From: Bacteroides bouchesdurhonensis
GTDB taxonomy: Bacteria > Bacteroidota > Bacteroidia > Bacteroidales > Bacteroidaceae
Length of the DNA: 64,000 bases
Direction: 5' to 3'
Assembly (NCBI RefSeq): GCF_900155865.1
Contig: NZ_LT707006.1
Span: 3,760,577 to 3,824,576, forward strand
Shown here: in pieces, positions 18,206 through 28,108 of the stretch
How positions within the stretch are numbered: the first letter of the stretch is position 1
Layout of the letters: each line of letters begins with the position of its first letter
Position numbers and translations under genes: made by a program
The notes under the pieces: model-generated
Seen by the model: the letters and a program-made list of their open reading frames with translations, nothing else
What the model was told of the DNA's origin: nothing
Database searches by the model: none

Positions 18206-20584
18206 ATGAAAAGACTTTCGGCACTCTTGTTACTTTTCTGCACAGCAATCAGTCTACTTTCTGCACAACCTATCCATCAGGTGAAAGGAACTGTGATTGA
18301 CAAAAACAGTCGTGAGCCGTTGGAATTCATTAATGTAATGATCACTGGTTTGAATCTAGGTGCTGTCACCGATGCAGAAGGACATTTCACCATTGAGAAA
18401 GTTCCACCGGGTATCTATCGTTTACAAGCTACCGCAATCGGATACAAAAGTGTAACGACTCCTGAATATATCTTATCAACCAAAAATCTGAATATCTCTA
18501 TAGAGATGGAAGAGAATCTGACCGAACTCGATGGGGTAACAATCACTACATCACCTTTCCGACGTGATGTGGAAAGCCCTGTCAGCCTACGAATCATTGG
18601 TTTACAGGAAATAGAAAAAAGTCCGGGAGCCAATCGGGATATTTCCCGAATCGTTCAATCTTATCCGGGAGTTTCTTTCTCGCCGATAGGTTATCGCAAT
18701 GACCTGATTGTACGTGGCGGATCTCCGTCCGAGAACCGTTTTTATCTTGATGAAGTAGAAATTCCCAATATCAATCATTTCAGTACGCAAGGAGCTTCCG
18801 GTGGTCCGGTAGGTATTTTAAATGCAGACTTGATTCGTGAAGTAAATTTCTATACCGGTGCCTTCCCTGCCGATAAAGGAAATGCCCTCAGCTCGGTGCT
18901 CGATTTTAAATTACGGGATGGCGACATGGAACGTAATTCTTTGAAAGCCACTCTCGGGGCTTCCGAAGTCTCTTTAGCCTCCAACGGTCATCTTGGCAAA
19001 AAGACATCGTATCTGGTATCAGTACGACAATCTTACCTGCAATTTCTGTTTGATATGTTAGGACTCCCTTTCCTACCAACTTTTACTGATGCACAATTCA
19101 AGATAAAAACCCGGTTTAATGCTCAAAATGAACTAATTGTGTTAGGATTAGGTGGAATTGATAAGATGAAGTTAAATACCAAGGCAGATAATGAGGATAA
19201 CGAATACATTTTGAGTTATCTTCCCAAAATAGAACAAAGTACTTTCACTTTAGGAACTGTTTACCGTCATTATGCGGGTGCACATATACAATCGGTCGTA
19301 GTGAGTCATAGTTACATGAATAACCGTAATACCAAATATCTTCAAAATGATGAAAGTAATCCGGATAATTTAATGCTCCGACTGCGTTCTACTGAGCAAG
19401 AAACTAAATTACGTTTCGAAAACAGTTCATCCTTCGGCAACTGGAGAATTAAACTAGGTGTTAATCTGGATTATAGCCAATATACTAACACTACTTTCCA
19501 ACACGTATATATCGATCGTGCACAAACGTTCGATTATCATACATATCTGGGAATAATGCGTTGGGGAATTTTCGGAACCTTTAATTACACTTCAACAGAT
19601 GATCATTTCACAGCTTCTTTAGGATTAAGAACAGACGCTAATAATTATTCGTCAGCAATGAAAGATCTCTCCAATCAGTTATCGCCCCGTTTGTCTCTCT
19701 CCTATCAATTGACCGATCATTGGGCTTTAAGTGGAAATGCCGGACTCTATTACCAGCTTCCTCCTTACACCGCTCTTGGTTTTAAGAACAGCAATGGACA
19801 ATTTGCCAATAAATATACACTTCAATACATGAAAGTCAGCCAGGAAAGTCTGGGAATCACCTGGCGAAAGGGAGACACTTTTGAAGCTTCCCTAGAAGGA
19901 TTCTATAAAGATTATGATAAAATCCCACTTTCGATAGTAGATAATATTCCCTTGGCCTGTAAAGGTAACGATTATGGTGTAATTGGTAACGAACTTCTGA
20001 CTTCTACTGCCCAAGGGCGTTCATACGGAGCAGAACTATTAATAAAATGGTTAATCGCACAAAAATTGAATTTAGCCTCATCCCTCACTCTCTTTAAAAG
20101 TGAATATCGTAACAGTAAAGAAAGTGAATACATTGCATCTGCATGGGACAATCGCTTCATCTTTAACCTGCGAGGTACTTACTATTTTCCTCACCAATGG
20201 AGTTTCGGTATGAAAGTAAGTTGCATTGGCGGAACTCCCTATACTCCATACGATGCTGACAAATCATCACTGGTAACTGCCTGGAATGCCCAAGGTAAAC
20301 CTTATTATGACTATAACCAATATAATAAGGAACGATTACCCGCCTTCACTCAAGTAGATATTCGTATAGACAAAACATTCTATCTGAAACGTTGTATGCT
20401 GGGTTTCTATATTGATCTGCAAAATATCACAGCCAGCAAATTGAAACAAGCAGATGTGCTGATGAGTACTGGAAAGATAGCAAATCCCGAGGCTCCCGTA
20501 AATGAGCAACGTTACATTATGAAAGCCATCAAACAAGAAAGTGGCACATTATTACCTACTTTGGGTATTACTTTTGAATATTAA
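18206..20584 (+). CDS. TonB-dependent outer-membrane receptor with N-terminal CarboxypepD_reg domain
   Basis: 792 aa. Signal peptide (about 1-21, cut near LLSAQ). A carboxypeptidase-regulatory-like beta domain (about 25-110: VKGTVIDKNSREPLEFINV) is followed by a plug (SPGANRDISRIVQSYPGVSF, DLIVRGGSPSENRFYLDEVE) and a 22-strand barrel ending in an aromatic residue (FEY). It imports a ligand across the outer membrane. No SusD partner is adjacent, so it is more likely a siderophore/vitamin/peptide type receptor than a Sus pair. An M48 protease gene follows after 40 nt. Confidence 0.92.
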   Translation: MKRLSALLLLFCTAISLLSAQPIHQVKGTVIDKNSREPLEFINVMITGLNLGAVTDAEGHFTIEKVPPGIYRLQATAIGYKSVTTPEYILSTKNLNISIEMEENLTELDGVTITTSPFRRDVESPVSLRIIGLQEIEKSPGANRDISRIVQSYPGVSFSPIGYRNDLIVRGGSPSENRFYLDEVEIPNINHFSTQGASGGPVGILNADLIREVNFYTGAFPADKGNALSSVLDFKLRDGDMERNSLKATLGASEVSLASNGHLGKKTSYLVSVRQSYLQFLFDMLGLPFLPTFTDAQFKIKTRFNAQNELIVLGLGGIDKMKLNTKADNEDNEYILSYLPKIEQSTFTLGTVYRHYAGAHIQSVVVSHSYMNNRNTKYLQNDESNPDNLMLRLRSTEQETKLRFENSSSFGNWRIKLGVNLDYSQYTNTTFQHVYIDRAQTFDYHTYLGIMRWGIFGTFNYTSTDDHFTASLGLRTDANNYSSAMKDLSNQLSPRLSLSYQLTDHWALSGNAGLYYQLPPYTALGFKNSNGQFANKYTLQYMKVSQESLGITWRKGDTFEASLEGFYKDYDKIPLSIVDNIPLACKGNDYGVIGNELLTSTAQGRSYGAELLIKWLIAQKLNLASSLTLFKSEYRNSKESEYIASAWDNRFIFNLRGTYYFPHQWSFGMKVSCIGGTPYTPYDADKSSLVTAWNAQGKPYYDYNQYNKERLPAFTQVDIRIDKTFYLKRCMLGFYIDLQNITASKLKQADVLMSTGKIANPEAPVNEQRYIMKAIKQESGTLLPTLGITFEY

Positions 20585-20624
20585 TGCGACTATACATATA
20601 TTACAAATCAAAAAATCACTGAAA

Positions 20625-21401
20625 ATGAAAAAACAAATTGCACTACTGACCCTGTTACTCCTGAGCTTGAATAGTTTTGAAGCAGCCGCCCAATTTAAGA
20701 AACTCGGGAAAGCACTCCAAGCTGGAAAAGACGCTATACAAGCAGTAACTTTATCAGATGCGGATATTATCAAAATAAGCAAAGAATATATGGTATGGAT
20801 GGATTCTATAAATAGGCTGACAAAACCGGATAGTGAATATGGTCAGCGATTGGAGAGACTGACCGGAAATATCAAAGAGGTAGACGGCCTACAAGTGAAC
20901 TTCGGAGTATACGAAGTAGCAGATGTAAATGCCTTTGCTTGCGGAGACGGTAGTGTTCGTATTTGCGCCGGACTCATGGATGCCATGACAGACGAAGAAG
21001 TCATGGCAGTAGTAGGTCATGAAATCGGTCACGTAATTCACTCTGACTCCAAAGATGCTATGAAGAATGCGTATATTCGTTCTGCCGTAAAAAATGCAGC
21101 AGGCATAATTAGTGAAAAACTAGCCCAATTAACCGAATCTCAGCTAGGAACAATAGCTGATAATTTATCCAGTGCTCAGTTTTCTCAGAAGCAAGAAAAT
21201 GAGGCTGACGACTACGGCGTTGAATTTTGTGTAAAGAACAATATCGACCCTTATGCCATGTCCAAGGCATTAGCCAAATTGGAGGAACTGTCTGCCGGTG
21301 CTCCCAAAGCGTCCTATCTGCAAAAGATGTTTTCTTCTCATCCAGACACCATGGAACGGATAGAACGAGCAAAGGCAAAAGCTGCCACCTACGCTAAGTG
21401 A
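20625..21401 (+). CDS. M48-family zinc metalloprotease
   Basis: Secreted protein with a signal peptide (1-22, cut near EAAAQ). The zinc motif HEIGH holds ligands His132 and His136, and the third ligand Glu is in ENEADDYGVEF. This is the M48C/BepA-like periplasmic type used in outer-membrane quality control. The start at 20625 was chosen because it gives a clean signal peptide; an upstream extension to 20541 would overlap the receptor gene. Probably in one transcript with the TonB receptor. Confidence 0.9.
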   Translation: MKKQIALLTLLLLSLNSFEAAAQFKKLGKALQAGKDAIQAVTLSDADIIKISKEYMVWMDSINRLTKPDSEYGQRLERLTGNIKEVDGLQVNFGVYEVADVNAFACGDGSVRICAGLMDAMTDEEVMAVVGHEIGHVIHSDSKDAMKNAYIRSAVKNAAGIISEKLAQLTESQLGTIADNLSSAQFSQKQENEADDYGVEFCVKNNIDPYAMSKALAKLEELSAGAPKASYLQKMFSSHPDTMERIERAKAKAATYAK

Positions 21402-21597
21402 TATATCAAAATAGTTATCAATAGAATTTCTGTCATGCGGAGAGTAATGTAGCATCTCTGCTTCGCTTTAATATCAAGAAGTATTTGTCAAAAGGTTCAA
21501 CAGCCGTATTATTAAAAATTCATTAATATAACGGTACATATTTGTATCTTGTCATGATTTCATGTAATTTCGGCGCATTAACCATTTAACTCCATTT

Positions 21598-22893
21598 ATG
21601 GAATTTTTAATCATTATTCTTTTACTCGTGCTTAATGGTATCTTTGCCATGTACGAAATAGCCTTAGTATCTTCAAGTAAAGCTCGTCTTGAAACCCTCG
21701 CTAATAGAGGGAACAAATCTGCCCGCGGTGTTTTAAAACAATTGGAAGAACCCGAAAAGTTCTTATCTACGATTCAGATTGGTATTACTCTTATCGGTAT
21801 TGTATCTGGTGCCTATGGTGGCGTAGCCATTGCAGACGATCTTGTGCCCCTCTTTTCAATCATTCCCGGAGCAGAGGCATATGCCCGCAACCTGGCAATG
21901 GTCACTACAGTAGCTATCATTACTTACCTGTCACTCATCATTGGCGAACTTGTCCCCAAATCAATTGCCCTCAGCAATCCGGAACGCTATGCAACATTAT
22001 TCAGCCCGGTCATGATACTGCTAACAAAAGTATCTTACCCGTTTGTCTGGTTACTCAGCGTATCGACCCGTTTGCTGAACAAAATCATCGGTGTTAAGAA
22101 CGAAGAACGCCCTATGACACAGGAAGAAATCAAAATGATCCTCCACCAAAGTTCCGAACAAGGAGTAATTGACAAAGAAGAGACAGAAATGTTACGTGAT
22201 GTATTTCGTTTCTCAGACAAACGTGCCAATGAATTAATGACTCACCGAAGAGATTTAGTCATACTTCATCCCGATGATTCTCAGGAGAAAGTGATGAAAA
22301 CCATCGAAGAAGAACATTACAGTAAATATCTGTTAGTGGACGAACGAAAAGATGAAATTATCGGTGTGGTATCCGTTAAAGACATTATTTTGATGGTAGG
22401 CAATAAAAAAGTCTTCAACTTGTGTGAAATAGCTCGTCCTCCGTTGTTTATTCCAGAAAGTTTATATGCAAACAAAATTTTAGAGCTATTCAAGAAGAAC
22501 AAAAATAAGTTCGGAGTTGTTGTAAACGAGTATGGTAGTACGGAAGGTATTATTACCTTGCACGATCTGACCGAAAGTATCTTCGGAGACATTCTTGAAG
22601 AAGACGATACGGAAGAAGAAGATATCGTCAGAAGACAAGATGGTTCGATGTTGGTGGAAGCCTCTATGAACATTAAGGACTTCATGGAAGAGATGGGAAT
22701 TTTATCTTATGAGGACTTGGAAGACGAAGACTTTACCACTCTTGGTGGATTGGCAATGTTTTTGATAGGACGTATCCCGAAAGCCGGAGATATCTTTACC
22801 TACCAGAATCTGCAATTTGAAGTAGTGGATATGGACCGTGGACGAGTAGACAAACTGCTGGTCATCAAACGGGAGGATGAAAAGGATATTTAA
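21598..22893 (+). CDS. CNNM/CorC-HlyC family protein (DUF21 + CBS pair + CorC_HlyC)
   Basis: 431 aa. Three to four N-terminal helices form a DUF21/CNNM transmembrane domain (1-190, IGELVPKSIALSNPERYA). Two CBS motifs follow (about 205-330: LMTHRRDLV, GVVVNEYGSTEGIITLHDL). A C-terminal CorC_HlyC transporter-associated domain ends LLVIKRE. Members are linked to magnesium or cobalt efflux. The older name hemolysin is not supported functionally. Confidence 0.93.
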   Translation: MEFLIIILLLVLNGIFAMYEIALVSSSKARLETLANRGNKSARGVLKQLEEPEKFLSTIQIGITLIGIVSGAYGGVAIADDLVPLFSIIPGAEAYARNLAMVTTVAIITYLSLIIGELVPKSIALSNPERYATLFSPVMILLTKVSYPFVWLLSVSTRLLNKIIGVKNEERPMTQEEIKMILHQSSEQGVIDKEETEMLRDVFRFSDKRANELMTHRRDLVILHPDDSQEKVMKTIEEEHYSKYLLVDERKDEIIGVVSVKDIILMVGNKKVFNLCEIARPPLFIPESLYANKILELFKKNKNKFGVVVNEYGSTEGIITLHDLTESIFGDILEEDDTEEEDIVRRQDGSMLVEASMNIKDFMEEMGILSYEDLEDEDFTTLGGLAMFLIGRIPKAGDIFTYQNLQFEVVDMDRGRVDKLLVIKREDEKDI

Positions 22894-22949
22894 AAACAAT
22901 AAACCGAGCAATAGCTCACTATATTTATATTAACTTAAAGCACTTAACG

Positions 22950-23426
22950 ATGAAAAAAGTAATTATGTTAGCAGCTGTTGTAGCTGCTTTGGCATCTTGC
23001 CAGTCAAAAGCAAACAAAGCCGCAGAGGCAGAAGCAGACAGTCTTGCACTTGTAATGCCTCCGATCACAGAAGTGACGGAAGTTTTTGAAGGCACACTCC
23101 CTGCTGCTGACGGTCCGGGTATCGATTATGTACTGACTTTAAACGCTGCTACTGACGGGGTGGACACTGTTTACTCCCTGGATATGACTTACCTTGACGC
23201 AGAAGGACAAGGAAAAGATAAAACCTTCACTTCGAAAGGTAAGCAACAAACCGTTCATAAGATTGTGAACAAACAGCCAAAGACTGCTATTAAATTGACT
23301 CCGCAGAACGGTGATGCTCCTATGTATTTTGTTATTGTCAATGACACAACTTTGCGTTTGGTAAACGATAGCCTGCAAGAAGCTGTGAGCGATCTGAATT
23401 ATGACATTATCAAAGTGAAACAATAA
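22950..23426 (+). CDS. NlpE-like lipoprotein
   Basis: 158 aa with a lipobox (LAALASCQ). An Ala/Glu-rich linker leads to a small beta-barrel domain (FEGTLPAADGPGIDYVLTLN, then NDTTLRLV) like the N-terminal domain of NlpE, an envelope-stress/copper-associated sensor. Full NlpE has a second domain that is missing here, which is usual in Bacteroidetes. Terminated at 23449-23486. Confidence 0.82.
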   Translation: MKKVIMLAAVVAALASCQSKANKAAEAEADSLALVMPPITEVTEVFEGTLPAADGPGIDYVLTLNAATDGVDTVYSLDMTYLDAEGQGKDKTFTSKGKQQTVHKIVNKQPKTAIKLTPQNGDAPMYFVIVNDTTLRLVNDSLQEAVSDLNYDIIKVKQ

Positions 23427-23448
23427 ACCTACCCTTATACCAATCGTA

Positions 23449-23486
23449 AAAATGCTCTGCGAAGATTAATTTTTGCAGAGCATTTT
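23449..23486 (+). terminator. Intrinsic terminator after the NlpE-like gene
   Basis: Perfect 12-bp arms AAAATGCTCTGC (23449-23460) and its complement (23475-23486), followed by ATTTAT. Confidence 0.85.
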
Positions 23487-24147
23487 ATTTATAAAAACAA
23501 TTAATAGAATAGTCCGACATTTGTATCAGTTTGCCACCTGTACTCCATTTGTCGAATTTAATTTATGAGAGAAATGCTTGGCAAGCGAATAGCCAAACTT
23601 GCATATAAAGTATCAAGAACCATGCCAAACAGATAATCAAATCATTACCAACACATTACCTCATTAAAAAAGAAAGGCAGTATGTGCGTTTCCTCACATT
23701 TTAAGTGCTAAAACGCACAATAATAGATTCCTTTCCCATCTTTTCATCTATCTTTTTCAGATTTTCCTTCTATACGTTTTAAATGCCCATTTTATTATCA
23801 TTTGTCACTTTTTCAACGTAAAGTTCTAATTATCAATGGTCAATTAGTGACAATAAGAAGTGACAATAAGGTGACAATAGTCTTTTTTCGCTTTTCTATT
23901 ATCACTTTAAGTTCCACGATTAGTTAGCTAATAATCTGATTACCAATCATAAGTCATATAAATGATACTATTTTTCACAAACCTCAAGAAAGAGTATTTT
24001 TACTGAGTATTCATGTTTTTAGCCTATTTTTCTTCTAATAAAACCGCTTTTCAAGGTTCTTTCCGCACAATATTAAGTAGATAAGCTAACAGCATTAATA
24101 TGAAAACGAAGCAGTATTAATCTATTATATACGATGCATACTCTCAT

Positions 24148-24235
24148 TTCACGTACGTGAAGCATTCGGATTCCGTACATGAGCCCAATAGTTCACGTAC
24201 GTGAACCGATGGGACTATGTACGAAAAACGATCTG
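24148..24235. repeat. 22-bp-periodic palindrome array (GTAC cores)
   Basis: Two identical 14-bp perfect palindromes TTCACGTACGTGAA sit at 24148-24161 and 24192-24205, exactly 44 bases apart. Degenerate half-way copies TTCCGTACATGAG (24171) and CTATGTACGAA (24215) put GTAC at 24153, 24175, 24197 and 24219, a strict 22-base spacing. This suits binding sites on one face of the helix, or a decayed tandem repeat. Confidence 0.7.
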
Positions 24236-24517
24236 ATACAACCTCAATTATATATTAATCTTATAAGTAAAACAACTTAATAGACCGTTGTTTTATTATT
24301 AACTCCGGTATTTTCCGAATAACAGGACGCCTATATTATATATTGGTCATTTGGGAATTGACGATATTTCAAAAAGAATATTTATATTTGTTTATCATTA
24401 TCATTAGAGGTAGCAAAAAAACTTTTAAGAAGTATTGTCTGAGGATATGATAACGACTGCTTTTGGAGATGTATCACATATATAGAAAGTATGGTAGTTC
24501 ATACTCTCTGAATCTGA

Positions 24518-24637
24518 TCTAATAGCTATGCTGAGGCTTATTTAGGTTCTGGCGTAAATCTGAATAAAAGAAAAGATGGTGCAGGATTGGATACCAAAGA
24601 GATGAGTGAATATATTACGAATAATAACATTGTATAA
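24518..24637 (+). pseudogene. Possible 3' remnant of a secreted-protein gene
   Basis: After an in-frame TGA (24515-24517) a 39-codon stretch reads AYLGSGVNLNKRKDGAGLD and KEMSEYITNNNIV before a stop at 24635. The composition looks protein-like, and the stretch lacks a start. It may be the tail of a degraded gene next to the hypothetical gene at 24658. Weakly supported. Confidence 0.3.
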
Positions 24638-24657
24638 AATATAAACAATTTCCAAAT

Positions 24658-25518
24658 ATGAATAATATAAAAATATTATTTTCAATGATATGCATCATCG
24701 CATATTTAATTCCTGCTTATGGACAAAATGACACACTCACAACAGATGGATTATATCTTAAATACAATATTCCGTCTTATCAAGAAAGCGACATGAATGT
24801 TTCAAAACTAACTAAGGAAAAGATTAAAAATAAAGATCTTCACGTCAGTATTCCCAAAGATTCTGATATCGAAAGAGGGGAATTAGATAGACAAACAAAG
24901 TGCATAGGTTTAACTTATAAAGCTCTTCCTCAATATATTATTTCCGAAATGTTTTATCTTCTCCTTCCTCCAGTAAATCCAATAGAACTGTGTAAAACAG
25001 CAAATGATGCTATAACATCCCAGTGGATACATAAAGATGGAGAATGCATCTTATTTATTAAATGTAGTGGAGGTGAAAAAAAACTAATAACAAACAAATC
25101 GATTAATAAAGATGGAAAATACACCCTAGTAACCCAATGGGTTAAAAAGGAGCCAGGGGTAGATAAATCTATTGATAAAATGCCAGAAACTATATTTAAT
25201 AAAATAAATTATTCTCTAGGTATGGAACAATACCTCACTAGACCGATGACAGAGGAACAAATACAAAGAGTGAAAAAGAGAATAACCATTTGGTCACCAG
25301 AAAAGTCTAAAGAGACCTTTAATGCACAATATGTGATTACATATCCTATTGAAAACAAGAAATCCATATACATGGATAAATATACACATAAGCAAGATTT
25401 GATAATGGTAAAATGGGGTGAACATCTGACAGTTTCATTCTTGGTAACTAAAAAGGGGAATAAAAATATTGATAAATATATTAAAGAGGTAGAAGAAGCT
25501 TTTTGGTTTGAAGATTGA
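24658..25518 (+). CDS. Hypothetical secreted protein
   Basis: 286 aa with a signal peptide (about 1-22, cut near PAYGQ). The mature part is Lys/Tyr-rich with no motif I recognise; it contains two cysteines and a tail in WGEHLTVSFLVTKKGN. It is more AT-rich than its neighbours. Possibly a lineage-specific gene. It is convergent with the GH95 gene, with a shared terminator between. Confidence 0.65.
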   Translation: MNNIKILFSMICIIAYLIPAYGQNDTLTTDGLYLKYNIPSYQESDMNVSKLTKEKIKNKDLHVSIPKDSDIERGELDRQTKCIGLTYKALPQYIISEMFYLLLPPVNPIELCKTANDAITSQWIHKDGECILFIKCSGGEKKLITNKSINKDGKYTLVTQWVKKEPGVDKSIDKMPETIFNKINYSLGMEQYLTRPMTEEQIQRVKKRITIWSPEKSKETFNAQYVITYPIENKKSIYMDKYTHKQDLIMVKWGEHLTVSFLVTKKGNKNIDKYIKEVEEAFWFED

Positions 25519-25522
25519 TTAA

Positions 25523-25569
25523 AAATCTCATCCCTTCCATTATTAAATTAAATGCAAAAGATGAGATTT
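25523..25569. terminator. Terminator between convergent genes
   Basis: Ten-base perfect arms AAATCTCATC (25523-25532) and GATGAGATTT (25560-25569). Confidence 0.65.
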
Positions 25570-25603
25570 ATTACTCAAAGCTTGATTTCTTTCCAGACTT
25601 TAT

Positions 25604-28066
25604 TTAGTTTACAATGGCTGTTATTACATAAAAATCTCCTTTTTTTGTTTCAAAACTACTAATGTAGTAATTGCCTTCCTTTACTTGAGTGGATACAACT
25701 CCTTCAATACTCACTGGAACTTGAGTCCTCAAAACACACTTATTCCCCATATTTGACTTAATCTTGGCCTGCTTCAATTGATGATCTTCCCAAACGATAT
25801 CTACTTCAAAGTTTCCCCTGGCTTTCAAACCTGATACACTTCCTGAGGGCCAGGCACTTGGTAAAGCCGGCAACAGATGAAGTTCTTTCAAATGACTTTG
25901 AAGAAGCATTTCTATAAATCCCGCTGTTGCTCCAAAGTTTCCATCAATCTGGAAAGGTGGATGAGCGTCGAAGAAATTCGGATAAGTTCCCCCTACTCCA
26001 CCGGCAGAAGGATCACAATAATGCATGATCTCACGAATCATTTTATAAGCATGGTCACCGTCCAACAATCTGGCTGCAAAGTTAATCTTCCATCCCTTAC
26101 TCCAACCTGTACCTTCATCACCACGCAGTTCAAAAGTCTTATCAGCAGCTTTTGCCAGTTCAGGAGTTATCAATGGAGAAATCTGACGTCCCGGATGCAA
26201 ACCAAACAGGTGAGAAAGATGTCTATGACGAGGATCTGTCTCTTTATATTCTTTGCTCCATTCAAGTAATTGTCCCTGTGAACCAATCCGGTAAGGAAAT
26301 AATTTATCTTTTTTTTCTTTCAACTGTTTACGGAATTTCTTATCCATATTCAAAATCTCCGAGGCTTCAATCAAGTTCGTAAACAAATCACGGATAATCG
26401 CCATATCCATCGTTGTTGCCTCTGATACTGCATAGTATTTACCATCCATCCAGAATGAGTTTTCTGGTGAAGTAGATGGAGAAGTTATCAAATAACCGTC
26501 TTTCTCTACCAACCAATCAAAACAGAATAGAGCAGCTTCTTTCATTACCGGATAAGCTTCGTTTCTCAAGTAATTCTTGTCACCGGTAAAACAATAATGT
26601 TCCCATAAATGCTGGCAAAGCCAATTACCTCCCATATACCAGTTCGCCCAAACCGGATCGCCTTCACCACAATTACCTACCGGATTACTCAATCCCCAAA
26701 TATCTGAATTATGGTGGGCCACCCATCCCCTCGCACGATAAAACTCATTTGCTGTTACTTTGCCTGTTTTCGACAGATTCTTGATCCAATCTATAAGTGG
26801 CTTGTGCATTTCGGACAGATTACCTGTTTCAGCCGGCCAATAGTTCATTTCCGTATTTATATTAATTGTATAATTCGAACTCCAGGGCGGACGAAATTCT
26901 TTATTCCACAAACCTTGCAAATTGGCTGCCGATCCACCCGGACGCGAGGCGGAAATCAACAGATATCTTCCGTATTGAAAAAAGAGTTCCTCCAAGGCTG
27001 GGTCATAATTTCCATAAGAATAAAGTTTCAAGCGAAAATCCGAAGGGAGTTTCTCATTCACTTTATTAGTTAATGTATCAGTCAGATGTAATGCAACGCG
27101 ATTAAAAAAGCTGCTGAAGTCTGAGATATGTTTTCTTTTCAGTTCATCATAATTTAGAGATACTGCATCATCCATTCTCCGTTGCGAAATCATCTTCTCA
27201 TCTTTACCTTCTTTATCAGGATGTTTATCAAAACCATTGAAACTGGTTGCTGCTGATAGTAACAAAGTCAATCGGTCGGCATTCTTCACATGGATACCAC
27301 TTTCGTCTGCTTGAAGAGTTCCTCCGACCGGCAAAGCCTTTAAAATAGTTTGAAAACGCATTCCTCCAAGCCCGTCGGTATCCACTTGTTCAATTGCCGG
27401 TTTCCCCGGCCTGTTGTGATAAACCGGATCAACGTGGGCAGGCACTTGCCCATTCATGTAAAGTTTATCATTATCTTTGACCGTAATTGTGTTTTTGATA
27501 AGGCTACTCATAGCAATGTCGAATGTCAATTTGCCGGGCTTATTAGCAGTGAAACTTATCACCATGACACTATCCGGAGCCGAAGTGAATATTTCACGTG
27601 TATATTTCACTCCCCCCACAACAAATTCGGTAGTAGCAATGGCCTCATCCAAACATAATTTTCTCACATAGCCGGACGGGTTGACTCTACCGCCAAAACT
27701 TTGTTTAATGCGGATATCTCCTAAAGGGAGAAAACTTTGGGTGAAATATCCCTGCATTTTCTTACAAAGATTAGTGGCTTCCCGGTAATCTTCTTTTGCC
27801 AAAGCTTCCCGTATAGGTTTTAAATACTTGTATGCATCGGGGTTTACATTCTTTTTCTGTGGTCCACCCGACCACAAAGTCACCTCATTCAGTTGTATCA
27901 ATTCATTTTCTATACCTCCAAACACCATCGCGCCAATTTGTCCATTGCCTAAAGGCAGAGCTTCCACCCATTCTTTGGCGGGCTGTTCATACCATAATTT
28001 CAGATTTTCCTGAGCACTCAATGACAAATTCATCAGTGTTAATGCTACGACAATTAATCTCTTCAT
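25604..28066 (-). CDS. Glycoside hydrolase family 95 (alpha-L-fucosidase/galactosidase)
   Basis: 820 aa with a signal peptide (1-18, cut near LSAQE). An N-terminal beta domain begins [18 protein letters not shown], and the (alpha/alpha)6 barrel carries family motifs. [17 protein letters not shown] holds the conserved Asn pair, [11 protein letters not shown] the catalytic-acid Glu, and [12 protein letters not shown] the conserved Asp. GH95 enzymes release alpha-1,2-fucose (or L-galactose) with inversion. Placed 42 nt downstream of the GH78 gene on the same strand, so both likely act on one deoxyhexose-bearing glycan. Confidence 0.94.
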   Translation of the reverse strand: MKRLIVVALTLMNLSLSAQENLKLWYEQPAKEWVEALPLGNGQIGAMVFGGIENELIQLNEVTLWSGGPQKKNVNPDAYKYLKPIREALAKEDYREATNLCKKMQGYFTQSFLPLGDIRIKQSFGGRVNPSGYVRKLCLDEAIATTEFVVGGVKYTREIFTSAPDSVMVISFTANKPGKLTFDIAMSSLIKNTITVKDNDKLYMNGQVPAHVDPVYHNRPGKPAIEQVDTDGLGGMRFQTILKALPVGGTLQADESGIHVKNADRLTLLLSAATSFNGFDKHPDKEGKDEKMISQRRMDDAVSLNYDELKRKHISDFSSFFNRVALHLTDTLTNKVNEKLPSDFRLKLYSYGNYDPALEELFFQYGRYLLISASRPGGSAANLQGLWNKEFRPPWSSNYTININTEMNYWPAETGNLSEMHKPLIDWIKNLSKTGKVTANEFYRARGWVAHHNSDIWGLSNPVGNCGEGDPVWANWYMGGNWLCQHLWEHYCFTGDKNYLRNEAYPVMKEAALFCFDWLVEKDGYLITSPSTSPENSFWMDGKYYAVSEATTMDMAIIRDLFTNLIEASEILNMDKKFRKQLKEKKDKLFPYRIGSQGQLLEWSKEYKETDPRHRHLSHLFGLHPGRQISPLITPELAKAADKTFELRGDEGTGWSKGWKINFAARLLDGDHAYKMIREIMHYCDPSAGGVGGTYPNFFDAHPPFQIDGNFGATAGFIEMLLQSHLKELHLLPALPSAWPSGSVSGLKARGNFEVDIVWEDHQLKQAKIKSNMGNKCVLRTQVPVSIEGVVSTQVKEGNYYISSFETKKGDFYVITAIVN

Positions 28067-28108
28067 TATTTGTTTTTCATTTATAAGAGTAATATCATAC
28101 CAAACCGT

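Larger units (their letters stand above)
23487..24657. other. 1.2-kb gene-poor region
   Basis: No convincing gene. It holds three GTGACAATA direct repeats spaced 11-12 bases (23847-23880), a 22-bp-periodic GTAC array (24148-24235) and a short coding remnant (24518-24637). Mostly AT-rich elsewhere. Confidence 0.6.
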
